Source: Pseudomonadota bacterium
GTDB taxonomy: Bacteria > Pseudomonadota > Gammaproteobacteria > Pseudomonadales > Oceanobacteraceae
Length of the DNA: 64,000 nt
Assembly (NCBI GenBank): GCA_030145845.1
Contig: JAIXHJ010000016.1
Location: 42,494 to 106,493, forward strand
Reading direction: 5' to 3'
Part shown: one piece after another, positions 8,703 to 17,432 of the stretch
How the letters are laid out: each line of letters begins with the position of its first letter
How positions within the stretch are numbered: position 1 is the first letter of the stretch
Program-made: the position numbers and the translations under genes
Notes under the pieces: model-generated
The model's input: only the letters and a program-made list of their open reading frames with translations
Told to the model about the DNA's origin: nothing
Databases searched by the model: none

Positions 8703-8885
8703 GATATCGGTACTCTGTTAACCGCTGTTCAGTGCAGAAAGGCGCCGTTATACCGGATACGGACGATTTGGCAATGGCCTGTTCGCACCTGTCTGTTGAT
8801 TTTTATGTTCACCATCAGGGAAAAGCTGTGCGCTTTTTCCTCAACCAGTGATAAGGTCCGGCTTTATTTTGCGCAGGGAAACCCG

Positions 8886-9680
8886 ATGACCTTCGACGAT
8901 TATATGCAGCAGATCCGCACCCGCGATACTGCCGGCGTGTCTCCGGACTGGGGACAGGGACGTACCACATTCGGTGGCCTGACCACGGCCATGGCTCTGA
9001 CCCGTGCCCGTCTGCAGGCCGGCCAGCAGCCATTGCGCTCTGCCGCCGTCAGTTTCTGTGCACCGCTGATAACCGCTGACCCGTTCAGTTTCTCCGAACA
9101 GGTGTTGCAGAGCGGTCGTTCGGTAACCCATATTGAAAGCAGTGTACGGCAGAAGGATCAGCTGGCGATACGTATTCAGGCCTGTTACGGCCAGCAGCGT
9201 GAATCGTCGGTGGCTGTCAGCCAGCCGGCCGGCATCCACAGCGAACCCGGTGCCGGCCGCCTGCTGCCGTTTATTCCCGGTATCACCCCGGATTTTACCC
9301 AGCATGTGGAACTGGCCTTCGTCGCCGGCGGACTGCCATTCAGCAACAGCAGCGACAACCACCTGCAGGGCTGGATGCGTTTCCGCGATGGTAACGGCCC
9401 GCTGACCAGTGCTCATGCCGTTGCCCTCACCGATGCCTGGCCGCCGACGCCTCTGCAGAAACTGAGTACCCCGTCCCCCTGTGCCACCGTGACCTGGAAT
9501 CTGGAAATGGTAACCCCACCGGAGCAGCTGTCCGCCCCGCTGCGCAGCACGGACTGGCTGTGGTACGAAGCAGAAATCCGCCACGCCCATGACGGCTATG
9601 GTCATACCGAAGCCCGGGTTTTCAGCCCCGATGGCACTCTGCTGCTGCTCAGCCGCCAGCTGGTTGTGATTTACGGCTGA
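8886..9680 (+). CDS. Acyl-CoA thioesterase-like protein, double hotdog
   Basis: 264 residues with the layout of TesB-like/4HBT_3 double-hotdog proteins. The first domain has GRTTFGGLTTAMALTRAR and LRSAAVSFCAPL; the second has LWYEAEIRHAHDGYGHTEARVFSPDGTLLLLSRQ. The start MTFDDYMQQI at 8886 follows an AGGGA ribosome site; a longer ORF from 8796 is unlikely. Probable cytosolic acyl-CoA hydrolase, divergent from the hotdog pair. Confidence 0.8.
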   Translation: MTFDDYMQQIRTRDTAGVSPDWGQGRTTFGGLTTAMALTRARLQAGQQPLRSAAVSFCAPLITADPFSFSEQVLQSGRSVTHIESSVRQKDQLAIRIQACYGQQRESSVAVSQPAGIHSEPGAGRLLPFIPGITPDFTQHVELAFVAGGLPFSNSSDNHLQGWMRFRDGNGPLTSAHAVALTDAWPPTPLQKLSTPSPCATVTWNLEMVTPPEQLSAPLRSTDWLWYEAEIRHAHDGYGHTEARVFSPDGTLLLLSRQLVVIYG

Positions 9681-9777
9681 AGCGCGATGCCGGCATTGCC
9701 GCATAGTCTTTAAGAATTTGCTCAACAGCCGCCCGGCATCTATTACTTAGTCATACTCTTATGACTGACGACAGGCT

Positions 9778-10152
9778 ATGGCAACCAACGTACTCATCTG
9801 TGACGACTCCAGTTTTGCCCGCAAACAGATGGCGCGGGCCCTTCCATCCGGCTGGCAGGTCGACGTCCATTTTGCCGGTGACGGCCTCGAAGGGCTGGAC
9901 GCCATCCGCGCCGGTAAAGGCGAAGTGGTGTTCCTTGATCTGACCATGCCCAATCTGGATGGTTATGGCGTACTGGAAGCCATCCGCCGCGAAGATCTGC
10001 CGGCCATGGTAATTGTGGTCTCCGGTGACATTCAGCCGGACGCGCAGGACCGGGTGAAAAAACTCGGCGCCATGGCCTTTATCAAAAAACCGGTGGATGC
10101 CGAAAAAGCCCGCAGTGTGCTGGCTGAATACGGCATTCTGACGGGGGCCTGA
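9778..10152 (+). CDS. CheY-like single-domain response regulator
   Basis: 124-residue receiver domain with no output domain. Acidic pocket Asp9/Asp10, phospho-acceptor Asp54 (VFLDLTMP), Ser82 and Lys104 (FIKKP) are all in place, so it should be phosphorylatable. It is followed 5 bp later by a CheC-type phosphatase and then a PAS-GGDEF protein. This suggests the three form one phospho-signalling module. No histidine kinase is encoded nearby. Confidence 0.9.
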   Translation: MATNVLICDDSSFARKQMARALPSGWQVDVHFAGDGLEGLDAIRAGKGEVVFLDLTMPNLDGYGVLEAIRREDLPAMVIVVSGDIQPDAQDRVKKLGAMAFIKKPVDAEKARSVLAEYGILTGA

Positions 10153-10157
10153 CACGC

Positions 10158-10784
10158 ATGACAGCATCTGCACAGGCGGTATCCGTCTCACTCAATGAAG
10201 AGCAGCGCGACTGCTATCAGGAACTGACCAACGTTGCCATGGGTCAGGCCGCCGACCGCCTTGCCCGCCTGCTCGACGTGTATGTGGTTCTGCCGATTCC
10301 GAAAGTGAACCTGATCGAAGCCAGTGATCTGCGTATGGCCATTCAGGATGCAGAAACCGACAAAGCCATGTCGGCGGTCTGCCAGGGCTTTATCGGTTCC
10401 GGCATCGCCGGTGAGGCACTGCTGCTATTCAACGACACCAGTTTTAACGATCTGGCATCCCTGATGAATTACAGCGGCGAACTCGACCGTTATGGCGAAC
10501 TGGAACTGCTGATGGATGTCAGCTCACTGCTGATCGGCGCCTGCATTCAGGGCATCGGCGAACAGCTTGAGATTCACTTTAATCAGGGCCACCCGGTAGT
10601 GCTGGGTCAGCACTGCAAACCCGGAGACCTGCTGAAGGCAGGCAATCATCAGTGGACGCAGACCCTGGCCATCGAAATCCACTACACCATTGAGCACGTC
10701 AACATCGACTGTGACCTGCTGCTGCTGTTCACCGAAGATTCGGTGGTGCGGCTGAACAACAAAATCAATTACCTGCTGGACTGA
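10158..10784 (+). CDS. CheC-family CheY-phosphatase
   Basis: 208 residues. The phosphatase-type helix ELTNVAMGQAADRLARLL near residues 22-39 matches CheC/CheX/FliY (E-x2-N), and a second related helix follows after LLFNDTSFNDLASLM (ELELLMDVSSLLIGACIQGIGEQL, ending with Glu). CheC proteins dephosphorylate CheY-P. Here the obvious partner is the receiver encoded 5 bp upstream. The next gene begins 2 bp after this stop. Confidence 0.85.
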   Translation: MTASAQAVSVSLNEEQRDCYQELTNVAMGQAADRLARLLDVYVVLPIPKVNLIEASDLRMAIQDAETDKAMSAVCQGFIGSGIAGEALLLFNDTSFNDLASLMNYSGELDRYGELELLMDVSSLLIGACIQGIGEQLEIHFNQGHPVVLGQHCKPGDLLKAGNHQWTQTLAIEIHYTIEHVNIDCDLLLLFTEDSVVRLNNKINYLLD

Positions 10785-10786
10785 TT

Positions 10787-11767
10787 ATGACAGACGCCAA
10801 TATTGAGTTAGGTGACATCCACTGGCTGATGGATATTCTGCAGAATATCGACGTGGGCCTGGTGGTACTGGACCGGGACTACAATATCCAGCTGTGGAAC
10901 GGTTTTATGGAAAGCCACAGTGGTCTCAGTCCCCAGAAAACCCGCGGTGAAAATCTGTTTGAACTGTTCAGTGAAATTCCGCGCGACTGGTTTATGAAAA
11001 AAGCCGAGCCGGTTTTTCAGCTGAAAACCCGCACCTTCACTATCTGGGAGCAACGGCCTTATTTATTCCGCTTCAAAAATTACCGCCCGATTACCGGCCG
11101 TGCGTCCGTGATGTATCAGAACACCAGCATTATTCCGCTGGAATCCATCGACCGCAGCGTCAACCATATCTGTGTGATTATTTATGATGTCACCGACACC
11201 GCAGTCAGTCAGGCCGATGCCGAATCCGCGCGCGAATCACTCAGTGAACGCAACCGTACCGACCTGCTCACCGGTCTTAACAACCGCAATTTCTGGCTCA
11301 GCGAAATGGAACGGGAATTCAACCGCTGCCAGCGCTCCGTGCTGCCCAGCAGTCTGGTGCTGTTCGATATTGATGGCTTCCGCCGCATAAACCTGAACCA
11401 TGGTCACCAGACCGGTGATCAGCTGCTGCGCAGCATTGCCGCCAGCCTGCAGCAGATGCTGCGGCAGACCGATATCATCTGCCGCTACAGTGGTGAAATG
11501 TTTGCGGCCCTGCTGGTGGATACCGATGAAGAAGAAGCCGCGGTGTTTGCTGAGCGTATCCGGGTGATGGTCAGCAACCTGCAGGACAGCCATCTGCCCA
11601 CCGACAGCCCGGTCAGCGTCAGTCTGGGCATTGCCCGTTTCCAGAACGACTTCCCGCTGGCCCAGGACTGGCTGCAGGCGGCGGATAAAGCCCTTTACCA
11701 CGCCAAACAGAGCGGTGGAAACCAATACAGCATCTATCAGCCGGAACACACCCCCGGTCAGGATTGA
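10787..11767 (+). CDS. PAS-GGDEF protein with degenerate catalytic signature
   Basis: 326 residues: a PAS domain at about 15-140 (LVVLDRDYNIQLWNGFMESHSG), a short linker helix, and a GGDEF domain from about 155. The first metal Asp is kept (LVLFDIDGF), but the signature that should read RYGGEEFA is RYSGEMFA (residues 233-240), and the substrate segment reads NLNHGH instead of NDxxGH. Diguanylate cyclase activity is therefore doubtful; a GTP- or c-di-GMP-sensing or scaffold role is possible. Third gene of the CheY-CheC set. Confidence 0.85.
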   Translation: MTDANIELGDIHWLMDILQNIDVGLVVLDRDYNIQLWNGFMESHSGLSPQKTRGENLFELFSEIPRDWFMKKAEPVFQLKTRTFTIWEQRPYLFRFKNYRPITGRASVMYQNTSIIPLESIDRSVNHICVIIYDVTDTAVSQADAESARESLSERNRTDLLTGLNNRNFWLSEMEREFNRCQRSVLPSSLVLFDIDGFRRINLNHGHQTGDQLLRSIAASLQQMLRQTDIICRYSGEMFAALLVDTDEEEAAVFAERIRVMVSNLQDSHLPTDSPVSVSLGIARFQNDFPLAQDWLQAADKALYHAKQSGGNQYSIYQPEHTPGQD

Positions 11768-11858
11768 TTCCGCACGCCCATGACATAAATGCTCACAGAT
11801 AATTGCCAGCAACGATCTCTCAGGTCAAAATCAATCAAAATGACCACAGAGATCTGCC

Positions 11859-12905
11859 ATGGCCGACCATCTGATCCCCCGCCCTTTTATCGATGCCCCA
11901 CTGCGTGGCGTGGCTCGTGCCGGCCTTGATCCGCAGCAGATATGGCAACAGGCCGGGCTGCCCCAGGCCGTGCTCGACAGTCCCACGGCCAGTCTGGGCA
12001 GCAGCGACTATGCCCGCCTGATGGGCGCGCTGTGGCAGCAGTCGGATGATGAGTTTATGGGGCTCGCGCCGGTGCGCAGTCACTACGGCACCTTCGCCAT
12101 GATGTGCAAAGCCATTATCAGCTGCTCATCTCTCGAACACGCCCTGCACCGCGCCCGCCACTTCTACGCACTGTTTGATAATACCCCCAGTATCCGCCTG
12201 ACCCGGCACGAGCAGATCACGCGGCTGGAAATCGTGCAGGATACCCGCTGTGATCCGGACCATTTTCTCAGCGAATCCCTGCTGGTGATCTGGCACCGTC
12301 TGAGCAGCTGGCTGGTTGGCCAGGGGATTCCGCTGCTGTCGGTCAGTTGTGCGTATCCGCCACCGCCGCATGCCGCCCTGTATCAGAGTCTGTTTGCCAC
12401 ACCGGTGCGTTTTTCCGACACAGTCACCAGCCTGATGATTCCCAGCCGTGTTCTGTCGCTGCCTATCAGCCAGACACCGGCCTCACTGCGCGCCTTCCTC
12501 AACCACTCACCAGCCGATTTCCTTGCCCGCCCCAATCCACACGAAAGCACGACCGGTAAGCTGCGTCAGCTGTTCCGCCGCTACGACATCAGTGAACTGC
12601 CGGATCTGTCCACCAGCGCCCGCCTGCTCAGTATTTCCGGCGCCACCCTGCGCCGCCGCCTGCATGACGAACAGACCTCGTTCCAGAAACTGAAAGATGA
12701 ATGCCGGCTGGAAGAAGCCAGCCTGCGGCTGACCCAGCAGGACACCAGCATCCGCGACATTGCCGACTACCTCGGCTACACCGAAACCAGCACCTTTCAC
12801 CGTGCCTTCCGTAAATGGATGGGGGTGACGCCGGGCGAATACCGCCGCCGGCAGCGGAAAGAAACGCACACCCTGTCACCGCCGGACCCTGACATCTCCG
12901 ACTGA
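11859..12905 (+). CDS. AraC-family transcriptional regulator (OruR/ArgR-like)
   Basis: 348 residues. The N-terminal effector domain (about 1-200, Arabinose_bd type: GLDPQQIWQQAGLPQAVLDSP) precedes a C-terminal pair of helix-turn-helix motifs (LLSISGATLRRRLHDEQTSFQKL and IRDIADYLGYTETSTFHRAFRKWMGVTPGEYRR). This layout is common in regulators of amino-acid, lipid or ester catabolism. Target genes are not evident; the next gene downstream is a GH13 glucosidase on the same strand 81 bp away. Confidence 0.88.
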   Translation: MADHLIPRPFIDAPLRGVARAGLDPQQIWQQAGLPQAVLDSPTASLGSSDYARLMGALWQQSDDEFMGLAPVRSHYGTFAMMCKAIISCSSLEHALHRARHFYALFDNTPSIRLTRHEQITRLEIVQDTRCDPDHFLSESLLVIWHRLSSWLVGQGIPLLSVSCAYPPPPHAALYQSLFATPVRFSDTVTSLMIPSRVLSLPISQTPASLRAFLNHSPADFLARPNPHESTTGKLRQLFRRYDISELPDLSTSARLLSISGATLRRRLHDEQTSFQKLKDECRLEEASLRLTQQDTSIRDIADYLGYTETSTFHRAFRKWMGVTPGEYRRRQRKETHTLSPPDPDISD

Positions 12906-12986
12906 CCAACACAAACCGTCGCTGTCATGACCCTGTCATCAGTGGCTTCTGATAATCGCCCGGCGTACATAAGCAGGAGCCGCATT

Positions 12987-14576
12987 ATGTGGTGGAAACA
13001 GGGCGTTATTTATCAGATTTATCCGCGCAGCTTTCAGGACAGTAATCACGATGGCATCGGTGATATTCCCGGCCTGATCAGCCGGCTGGATTATCTGAAT
13101 GACGGCACTGAGCAGTCACTGGGCGTTGATGCTCTGTGGCTGTCGCCTTTTTTTCCATCGCCGATGCATGATTTCGGTTATGACATCAGTGACTACCGCG
13201 CCATTGATCCGGTATTCGGCAGCATGGCCGATTTCACCCGCCTGGTGGAGGAAGCCCACCAGCGTCATATCCGCATCATTCTGGACCTGGTGGTTAACCA
13301 TACCTCCGACCAGCATCCGTGGTTTATTGACAGCTGCCATCCGGATTCTGACAAGGCTGACTGGTACCTTTGGCATCAGGGGCCCAGACCACCGAATAAC
13401 TGGCTTGGCTGCCTCGGTGGTGCCGGCTGGACATTCCACCCCGGCCGTCAGGCCTGGTACTACCATTCGTTTCTGCCCCAGCAGCCGGACCTTAACTGGC
13501 GCCACCCGGCAGTCAAACAGGCCGTGAAAGATATTATGGCGTTCTGGTTTGATAAAGGGGTGGATGGTTTCCGGCTGGATGTGGTGAACCTGTTTTTCAA
13601 GGATAAGCGGCTGCGTAATAACCCGCTGCACCGCTTCCGTATCGGCCGCCCCTACGACCGTCAGCATCATATTTATGACCGCGACCAGCCGGAGATGCAT
13701 GAGCTGCTGCGGGAGTTACGTCAGTGGACCGATCAATGGCCACAACGCATGCTGGTCGGTGAAATTATGCTGGAGAACGGCCGCCACAGCGATCTGCCGG
13801 CCAGCTACTGCGGCGATAATGATGAACTGCATCTGGCCTTTAATTTTGAATTTTTTCACAGCCGTTTTTCTGCCCCGCGCTTTCACCACATTATCGCCCG
13901 CTGGAGCCAGCGGCTGGGAACGGATAACTGGCCCAACTACACGCTGTCGAATCACGATTTCAGGCGTCATGCCAGCCGCTATGGTGGCCGCAACGGCGGA
14001 CAGAAGCTGCGCCTGCTGGCACTCATGCTGCTGACCCTGCGCGGCACACCCTTTCTGTATTACGGCGAAGAAACCGGTATGCCGGAACAGCCGGTACGAC
14101 CGGATAAAATGCAGGACCCGGTGGGTAAACGCTACTGGCCGTTGCACCCCGGCCGTGATGGCTGCCGGCGGCCGATGATGTGGTCGGCGCCACAGTCAGA
14201 TTTCAGCAGTGCCAGAGCCTGGTTACCGGATGAGCCGCTGGAACAATTCACGGTGCAATATCAGAATCAGCAGGCGGACAGCCTGCTCAACTGGTACCGG
14301 CAACTGATTCATTGCCGGCGCCGGACGGTGGCGCTGCACAGCGGTGATCAGACTCTGCTGCCTGCTCACCGTCATATTCTGGGCTGGACACGCACAGCCG
14401 CGGACCAGGAATGCCTGGTGCTGCTGAATTTTTCCTGCCGCAGCCGCTCCCTGCCGCTGCAACAGGCTGACTGGCAACTGCTGCTGAACAGTCAGCCACA
14501 AACGCCAGAGTGGCAGGGGCAACGCATCACCCTGGCCGGCCATCAGGCGCTGGTGCTGAGCCGTCAGATCCGGTAA
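12987..14576 (+). CDS. GH13 alpha-glucosidase / oligo-glucosidase
   Basis: 529-residue GH13 enzyme. Conserved regions in order: VVNH (region I), DGFRLDVVN with the nucleophile Asp (II), GEIML with the acid/base Glu (III), and LSNHDFRR with the third acid (IV). The QPDLNW motif is typical of alpha-glucosidases that act on short glucosides. The ATG at 12987 follows AGCAGGAGC. There is no signal peptide, so it acts in the cytosol. Its place next to a glucosylglycerate operon suggests a small alpha-glucoside substrate, but maltose or isomaltose types are equally possible. The 3' end overlaps pheA (opposite strand) by 13 bp. Confidence 0.9.
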   Translation: MWWKQGVIYQIYPRSFQDSNHDGIGDIPGLISRLDYLNDGTEQSLGVDALWLSPFFPSPMHDFGYDISDYRAIDPVFGSMADFTRLVEEAHQRHIRIILDLVVNHTSDQHPWFIDSCHPDSDKADWYLWHQGPRPPNNWLGCLGGAGWTFHPGRQAWYYHSFLPQQPDLNWRHPAVKQAVKDIMAFWFDKGVDGFRLDVVNLFFKDKRLRNNPLHRFRIGRPYDRQHHIYDRDQPEMHELLRELRQWTDQWPQRMLVGEIMLENGRHSDLPASYCGDNDELHLAFNFEFFHSRFSAPRFHHIIARWSQRLGTDNWPNYTLSNHDFRRHASRYGGRNGGQKLRLLALMLLTLRGTPFLYYGEETGMPEQPVRPDKMQDPVGKRYWPLHPGRDGCRRPMMWSAPQSDFSSARAWLPDEPLEQFTVQYQNQQADSLLNWYRQLIHCRRRTVALHSGDQTLLPAHRHILGWTRTAADQECLVLLNFSCRSRSLPLQQADWQLLLNSQPQTPEWQGQRITLAGHQALVLSRQIR

Positions 14577-15400
14577 TCGTGCGCCGGATAAGAGCCCAGC
14601 ATACGTACATCGCGGGCAAAATATTCCAGTTCTTCCAGCGCCAGTATCATATTGTGCTGCTGCGGATGACCGTGAATATCGACATGAAAATGGCTCGCTT
14701 CCATGGTCGCTCCGTCCATGTAACTTTCCAGCTTGGCCAGGTTAATGCCGTTGGTGGCAAAACCGCCCAGCGCTTTATACAGCGCTGCCGGAATATTGCG
14801 CACCGAAAACAACAGGCTGGTGATGTAATCCATCCCCGGCTCACATTCCTGATGCTGAGGCTCACGGCTGAATACCAGAAAACGGGTGGTATTGCCGATG
14901 ACATCCTGAAAGTTCTCGTGCAACACCTGCAGTCCGTACAACTCAGCCGCCAACTTCGAAGCAATTGCGCCGCGCTGCACATCCCCGCTTTCGCTGACCG
15001 CCCTGGCTTCCATCGCAGTATCCACCGCAGCCACCGGTTTCATGCCCAGATTGATAATACGCTGGTGACACTGTGCCAGCGCCTGCGGATGGGACGCCAC
15101 CTCGCGGATATCCGTCATGCGTGCACCGGCAACCCCGAGCAGGCAATGGTTAATCGGTTCAAAGTGTTCCGCCACCACATACAGAGCGGTACGCGGAATC
15201 AGGCGGTAAATTTCCTCAACCCGGCCGGCGGAGGAGTTTTCCAGGGGAATCATCGCCCGGTCGGCAAAGCCATTGGCGACCAGATCCAGTGCACTGAGAA
15301 AATCATCGCAGGCAACGGCTTCCCAGTCCGGAAACACCTTACGGCAGGCCAGATGTGAATAAGCGCCTGCGGTCCCCTGATAAGCCACCCGTTGCTGCAT
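14564..15400 (-). CDS. pheA: Monofunctional prephenate dehydratase
   Basis: 278 residues: a PDT catalytic domain (YQGTAGAYSHLA, NSSAGRV, and the TRF motif in GNTTRFLVF) and a C-terminal ACT domain (TSLLFSVRNIPAALYKALGGFATNGINLAKLES) for phenylalanine feedback. It converts prephenate to phenylpyruvate. Most gammaproteobacteria carry a chorismate mutase fused at the N-terminus; here no mutase domain is present and the protein starts directly at MQQRVAYQG. An arogenate dehydratase activity cannot be excluded. Confidence 0.93.
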   Translation of the reverse strand: MQQRVAYQGTAGAYSHLACRKVFPDWEAVACDDFLSALDLVANGFADRAMIPLENSSAGRVEEIYRLIPRTALYVVAEHFEPINHCLLGVAGARMTDIREVASHPQALAQCHQRIINLGMKPVAAVDTAMEARAVSESGDVQRGAIASKLAAELYGLQVLHENFQDVIGNTTRFLVFSREPQHQECEPGMDYITSLLFSVRNIPAALYKALGGFATNGINLAKLESYMDGATMEASHFHVDIHGHPQQHNMILALEELEYFARDVRMLGSYPAHDYRI

Positions 15401-15446
15401 ACCCTCTCCTGTTCATTCATTCTGCGCCAATACGGCACACATCATC

Positions 15447-15463
15447 CGCACCAAAAAAGTGCA
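15447..15463 (+). promoter_or_regulatory. NtrC-like binding site 1
   Basis: CGCACC-N5-AGTGCA, two mismatches from the NtrC consensus TGCACC-N5-GGTGCA and with the exact GCAC-N7-GTGC core. Its centre is about 135 bp upstream of the -24 box of the candidate sigma-54 promoter at 15589, which is an enhancer-like distance. Prediction only. Confidence 0.45.
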
Positions 15464-15485
15464 TCATTATTAAGACGGGATTATT

Positions 15486-15502
15486 CGCACCAAAATGCGC
15501 CA
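15486..15502 (+). promoter_or_regulatory. NtrC-like binding site 2 (weak)
   Basis: CGCACC-N5-GCGCCA: the left arm is as in site 1, the right arm poor. It is 39 bp centre-to-centre from site 1, close to a whole number of helical turns. Low-confidence companion site. Confidence 0.25.
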
Positions 15503-15588
15503 CATCAAAGCCCTATGATGCCAGAATCCCTTATTCTGTGCCCGGAGTTATCACTGAGGGCCGGATGGAATGATGGCTTTGTCCGAAC

Positions 15589-15604
15589 TGGCACAATGTC
15601 TGCT
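15589..15604 (+). promoter_or_regulatory. Candidate sigma-54 promoter of the glycerate kinase-gpgP-gpgS operon
   Basis: TGGCAC-N7-GCT with the invariant GG and GC separated by 10 bp, as sigma-54 requires. It lies 60 bp before the glycerate kinase ATG. The match to TTGCA at -12 is imperfect (CTGCT). Confidence 0.45.
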
Positions 15605-15663
15605 GACACTCATTTAACGACAACAACCCGTGGCGCAGGACGCGCCGCAACGGAGTAAAGGTT

Positions 15664-16626
15664 ATGACCGCCGCCTGGCCTGCAACAAGTCCGCTCAGCA
15701 ACGATTGTCTCCGGCCGCTGCTGGACGCTGAGCCAACCATCAGCACCCTGTCACTGCCCGCCGCCTGGACAGAACAGTGGACCGATGTGTGGGCACCGGT
15801 CGCTGCCCGTCTGGCCATGCTGAAGCAGCAGATGGAGGGCAGTAAACAGGCGCCGGTGATCGGCATTCATGGTGGTCAGGGGTCCGGTAAGTCCACACTC
15901 AGCCGCGCTCTGGCCGGCGTTTACCGTGCCGTATTCGGCTGGAACACCGTCGTCCTTTCCATTGATGACCTGTATCTGCCGCACGCAGACCGGGTCGCCC
16001 TGGCCGAACAGCAGCATCCGCTGTTACTGACCCGCGGGGTTCCCGGCACCCATGATGCTGCACTGGGCATTAACCTGATTCACCGTATGCAGAACCTGTC
16101 TGAAGGTGACACCCTGAGTATTCCGGCTTTCGATAAACCCAGCGATGACCGTCTGCCGTCATCACAGTGGCATCAGGTCAGCGGTCCGGTTGACCTGATT
16201 CTGTTTGAAGGCTGGTGTGTCGGATGCCGGCCGGTCAGTGATGAAGAGCTGGAAGTACCGCTCAATCCGCTGGAGGCCCTGGAAGACATGGATGGCAGCT
16301 GGCGGCACTGGGTTAATGCACAACTGGCCGGCCCTTACGCCAGCTGGTTTGCAGAAATTGATTTTCTGCTGATGCTGAAGGTACCGGATATGCAAGCCGT
16401 ACTGAGCTGGCGCACGCAACAGGAAACGGAAAACCGGCAGCAGGCTCAGGCCGGCGCTCCCGACCGCAGTCTGGATGCCGCCCGTCTGCAGCGCTTTATT
16501 CAGCATTATCAGCGCCTCACGGAACAGGCACTGAAATATATGCCACAACAGGCCGATCTGGTGTTAACCCTGAATCCGCAGCATCAGGTGGCCGCCATCA
16601 GCGATGGCCAGGGAGGACTGCAATGA
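15664..16626 (+). CDS. D-glycerate 3-kinase-like P-loop kinase
   Basis: 320 residues. The P-loop is at 70-78 (GGQGSGKST) in a phosphoribulokinase-like fold, then SIDDLYLP, RGVPGTHD, IPAFDKPSDDR and LFEGWCVGCRP. This motif set is that of the plant/fungal-type D-glycerate 3-kinase, which makes 3-phosphoglycerate from D-glycerate and ATP. It is the first gene of an operon with a sugar-phosphoglycerate phosphatase (4-bp ATGA overlap) and glucosyl-3-phosphoglycerate synthase. It can recapture glycerate released when glucosylglycerate is broken down. A uridine or pantothenate kinase is less likely. Confidence 0.85.
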   Translation: MTAAWPATSPLSNDCLRPLLDAEPTISTLSLPAAWTEQWTDVWAPVAARLAMLKQQMEGSKQAPVIGIHGGQGSGKSTLSRALAGVYRAVFGWNTVVLSIDDLYLPHADRVALAEQQHPLLLTRGVPGTHDAALGINLIHRMQNLSEGDTLSIPAFDKPSDDRLPSSQWHQVSGPVDLILFEGWCVGCRPVSDEELEVPLNPLEALEDMDGSWRHWVNAQLAGPYASWFAEIDFLLMLKVPDMQAVLSWRTQQETENRQQAQAGAPDRSLDAARLQRFIQHYQRLTEQALKYMPQQADLVLTLNPQHQVAAISDGQGGLQ

Positions 16627-17432
16627 AAAAGCCCGCACTGCCTTTACTGGTCGTCACGGATCTCGACGGAAGCCTGCTGGATCACGATACCTACAGTTTC
16701 CGCCCGGCGATGCCCGCCCTCGCCTGTCTGCGCCAGCTGGGTATTCCCTGCATTCTCAACAGCAGCAAAACGTTTGATGAAATGCTGCTGCTGCGCGACA
16801 AACTCAATAACACCGATCCCTTTGTCTGTGAAAATGGCGGAGCGGTGTTTATTCCGCGCGAAAATGGCAAAGGCTTTAACAGTGAAATGACCGGCAGCAG
16901 TTACAACAGTATTCTGAAAACCCTGAATGAACTGCGTCAGTACGGTTATCACTTCCGCGGTTTCAACGATATGACAGCCACCGAGGTGGCGGCGGTCACC
17001 GGCCTGACCAGCGACGATGCCCTGATGGCCAAACACCGTCACGCCTCAGAACCGATTCTGTGGCAGGATAACGATGAACGGCTGGATGAATTTATGAGTG
17101 CCCTGGCCTGCCATAACCTGCGTTTGCTGCGCGGCGGGCGTTTTCTGCATGTGATGGGGATGAATGATAAATCCGAAGCGGTTACATTTTTTAAAGATTA
17201 CTATGAAAAACTCTGGGATGAGAGCCTGGATGTGGTCGCCCTGGGAGACGGCGACAACGACCTGAGCATGCTGGAAGCGGCCGATTACCCGATCGTCATT
17301 CCAGGTGCCAGCCAGACCCTCAGCCCGGAAAACCCGGCGACCCGAACCGCCGACAAGCACGGACCGGCCGGCTGGAATGACACCCTGCTGGCCTTACTGA
17401 ATGAGCTCACCAAGGAGGCTACCCGTGTCTGA
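16623..17432 (+). CDS. Mannosyl/glucosyl-3-phosphoglycerate phosphatase (HAD-IIB)
   Basis: 269 residues. HAD motif I VTDLDGSLLD has the nucleophile Asp13 and Asp15, motif IV is ALGDGDNDLSMLEAADYPIVI, and the cap domain contains NGGAVFIPR. This is the MpgP/YedP family. Since the next gene is a glucosyl-3-phosphoglycerate synthase, its likely substrate is glucosyl-3-phosphoglycerate, giving glucosylglycerate; the family often accepts both mannosyl and glucosyl forms. Overlaps at both ends (4 bp with the kinase, 8 bp with gpgS) show tight coupling. Confidence 0.88.
   Translation: MKKPALPLLVVTDLDGSLLDHDTYSFRPAMPALACLRQLGIPCILNSSKTFDEMLLLRDKLNNTDPFVCENGGAVFIPRENGKGFNSEMTGSSYNSILKTLNELRQYGYHFRGFNDMTATEVAAVTGLTSDDALMAKHRHASEPILWQDNDERLDEFMSALACHNLRLLRGGRFLHVMGMNDKSEAVTFFKDYYEKLWDESLDVVALGDGDNDLSMLEAADYPIVIPGASQTLSPENPATRTADKHGPAGWNDTLLALLNELTKEATRV

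Noticed and set aside
15423..15439. A third NtrC-like palindrome (TGCGCC-N5-GGCACA)
   Set aside because: Three mismatches from consensus; could arise by chance next to the better site.
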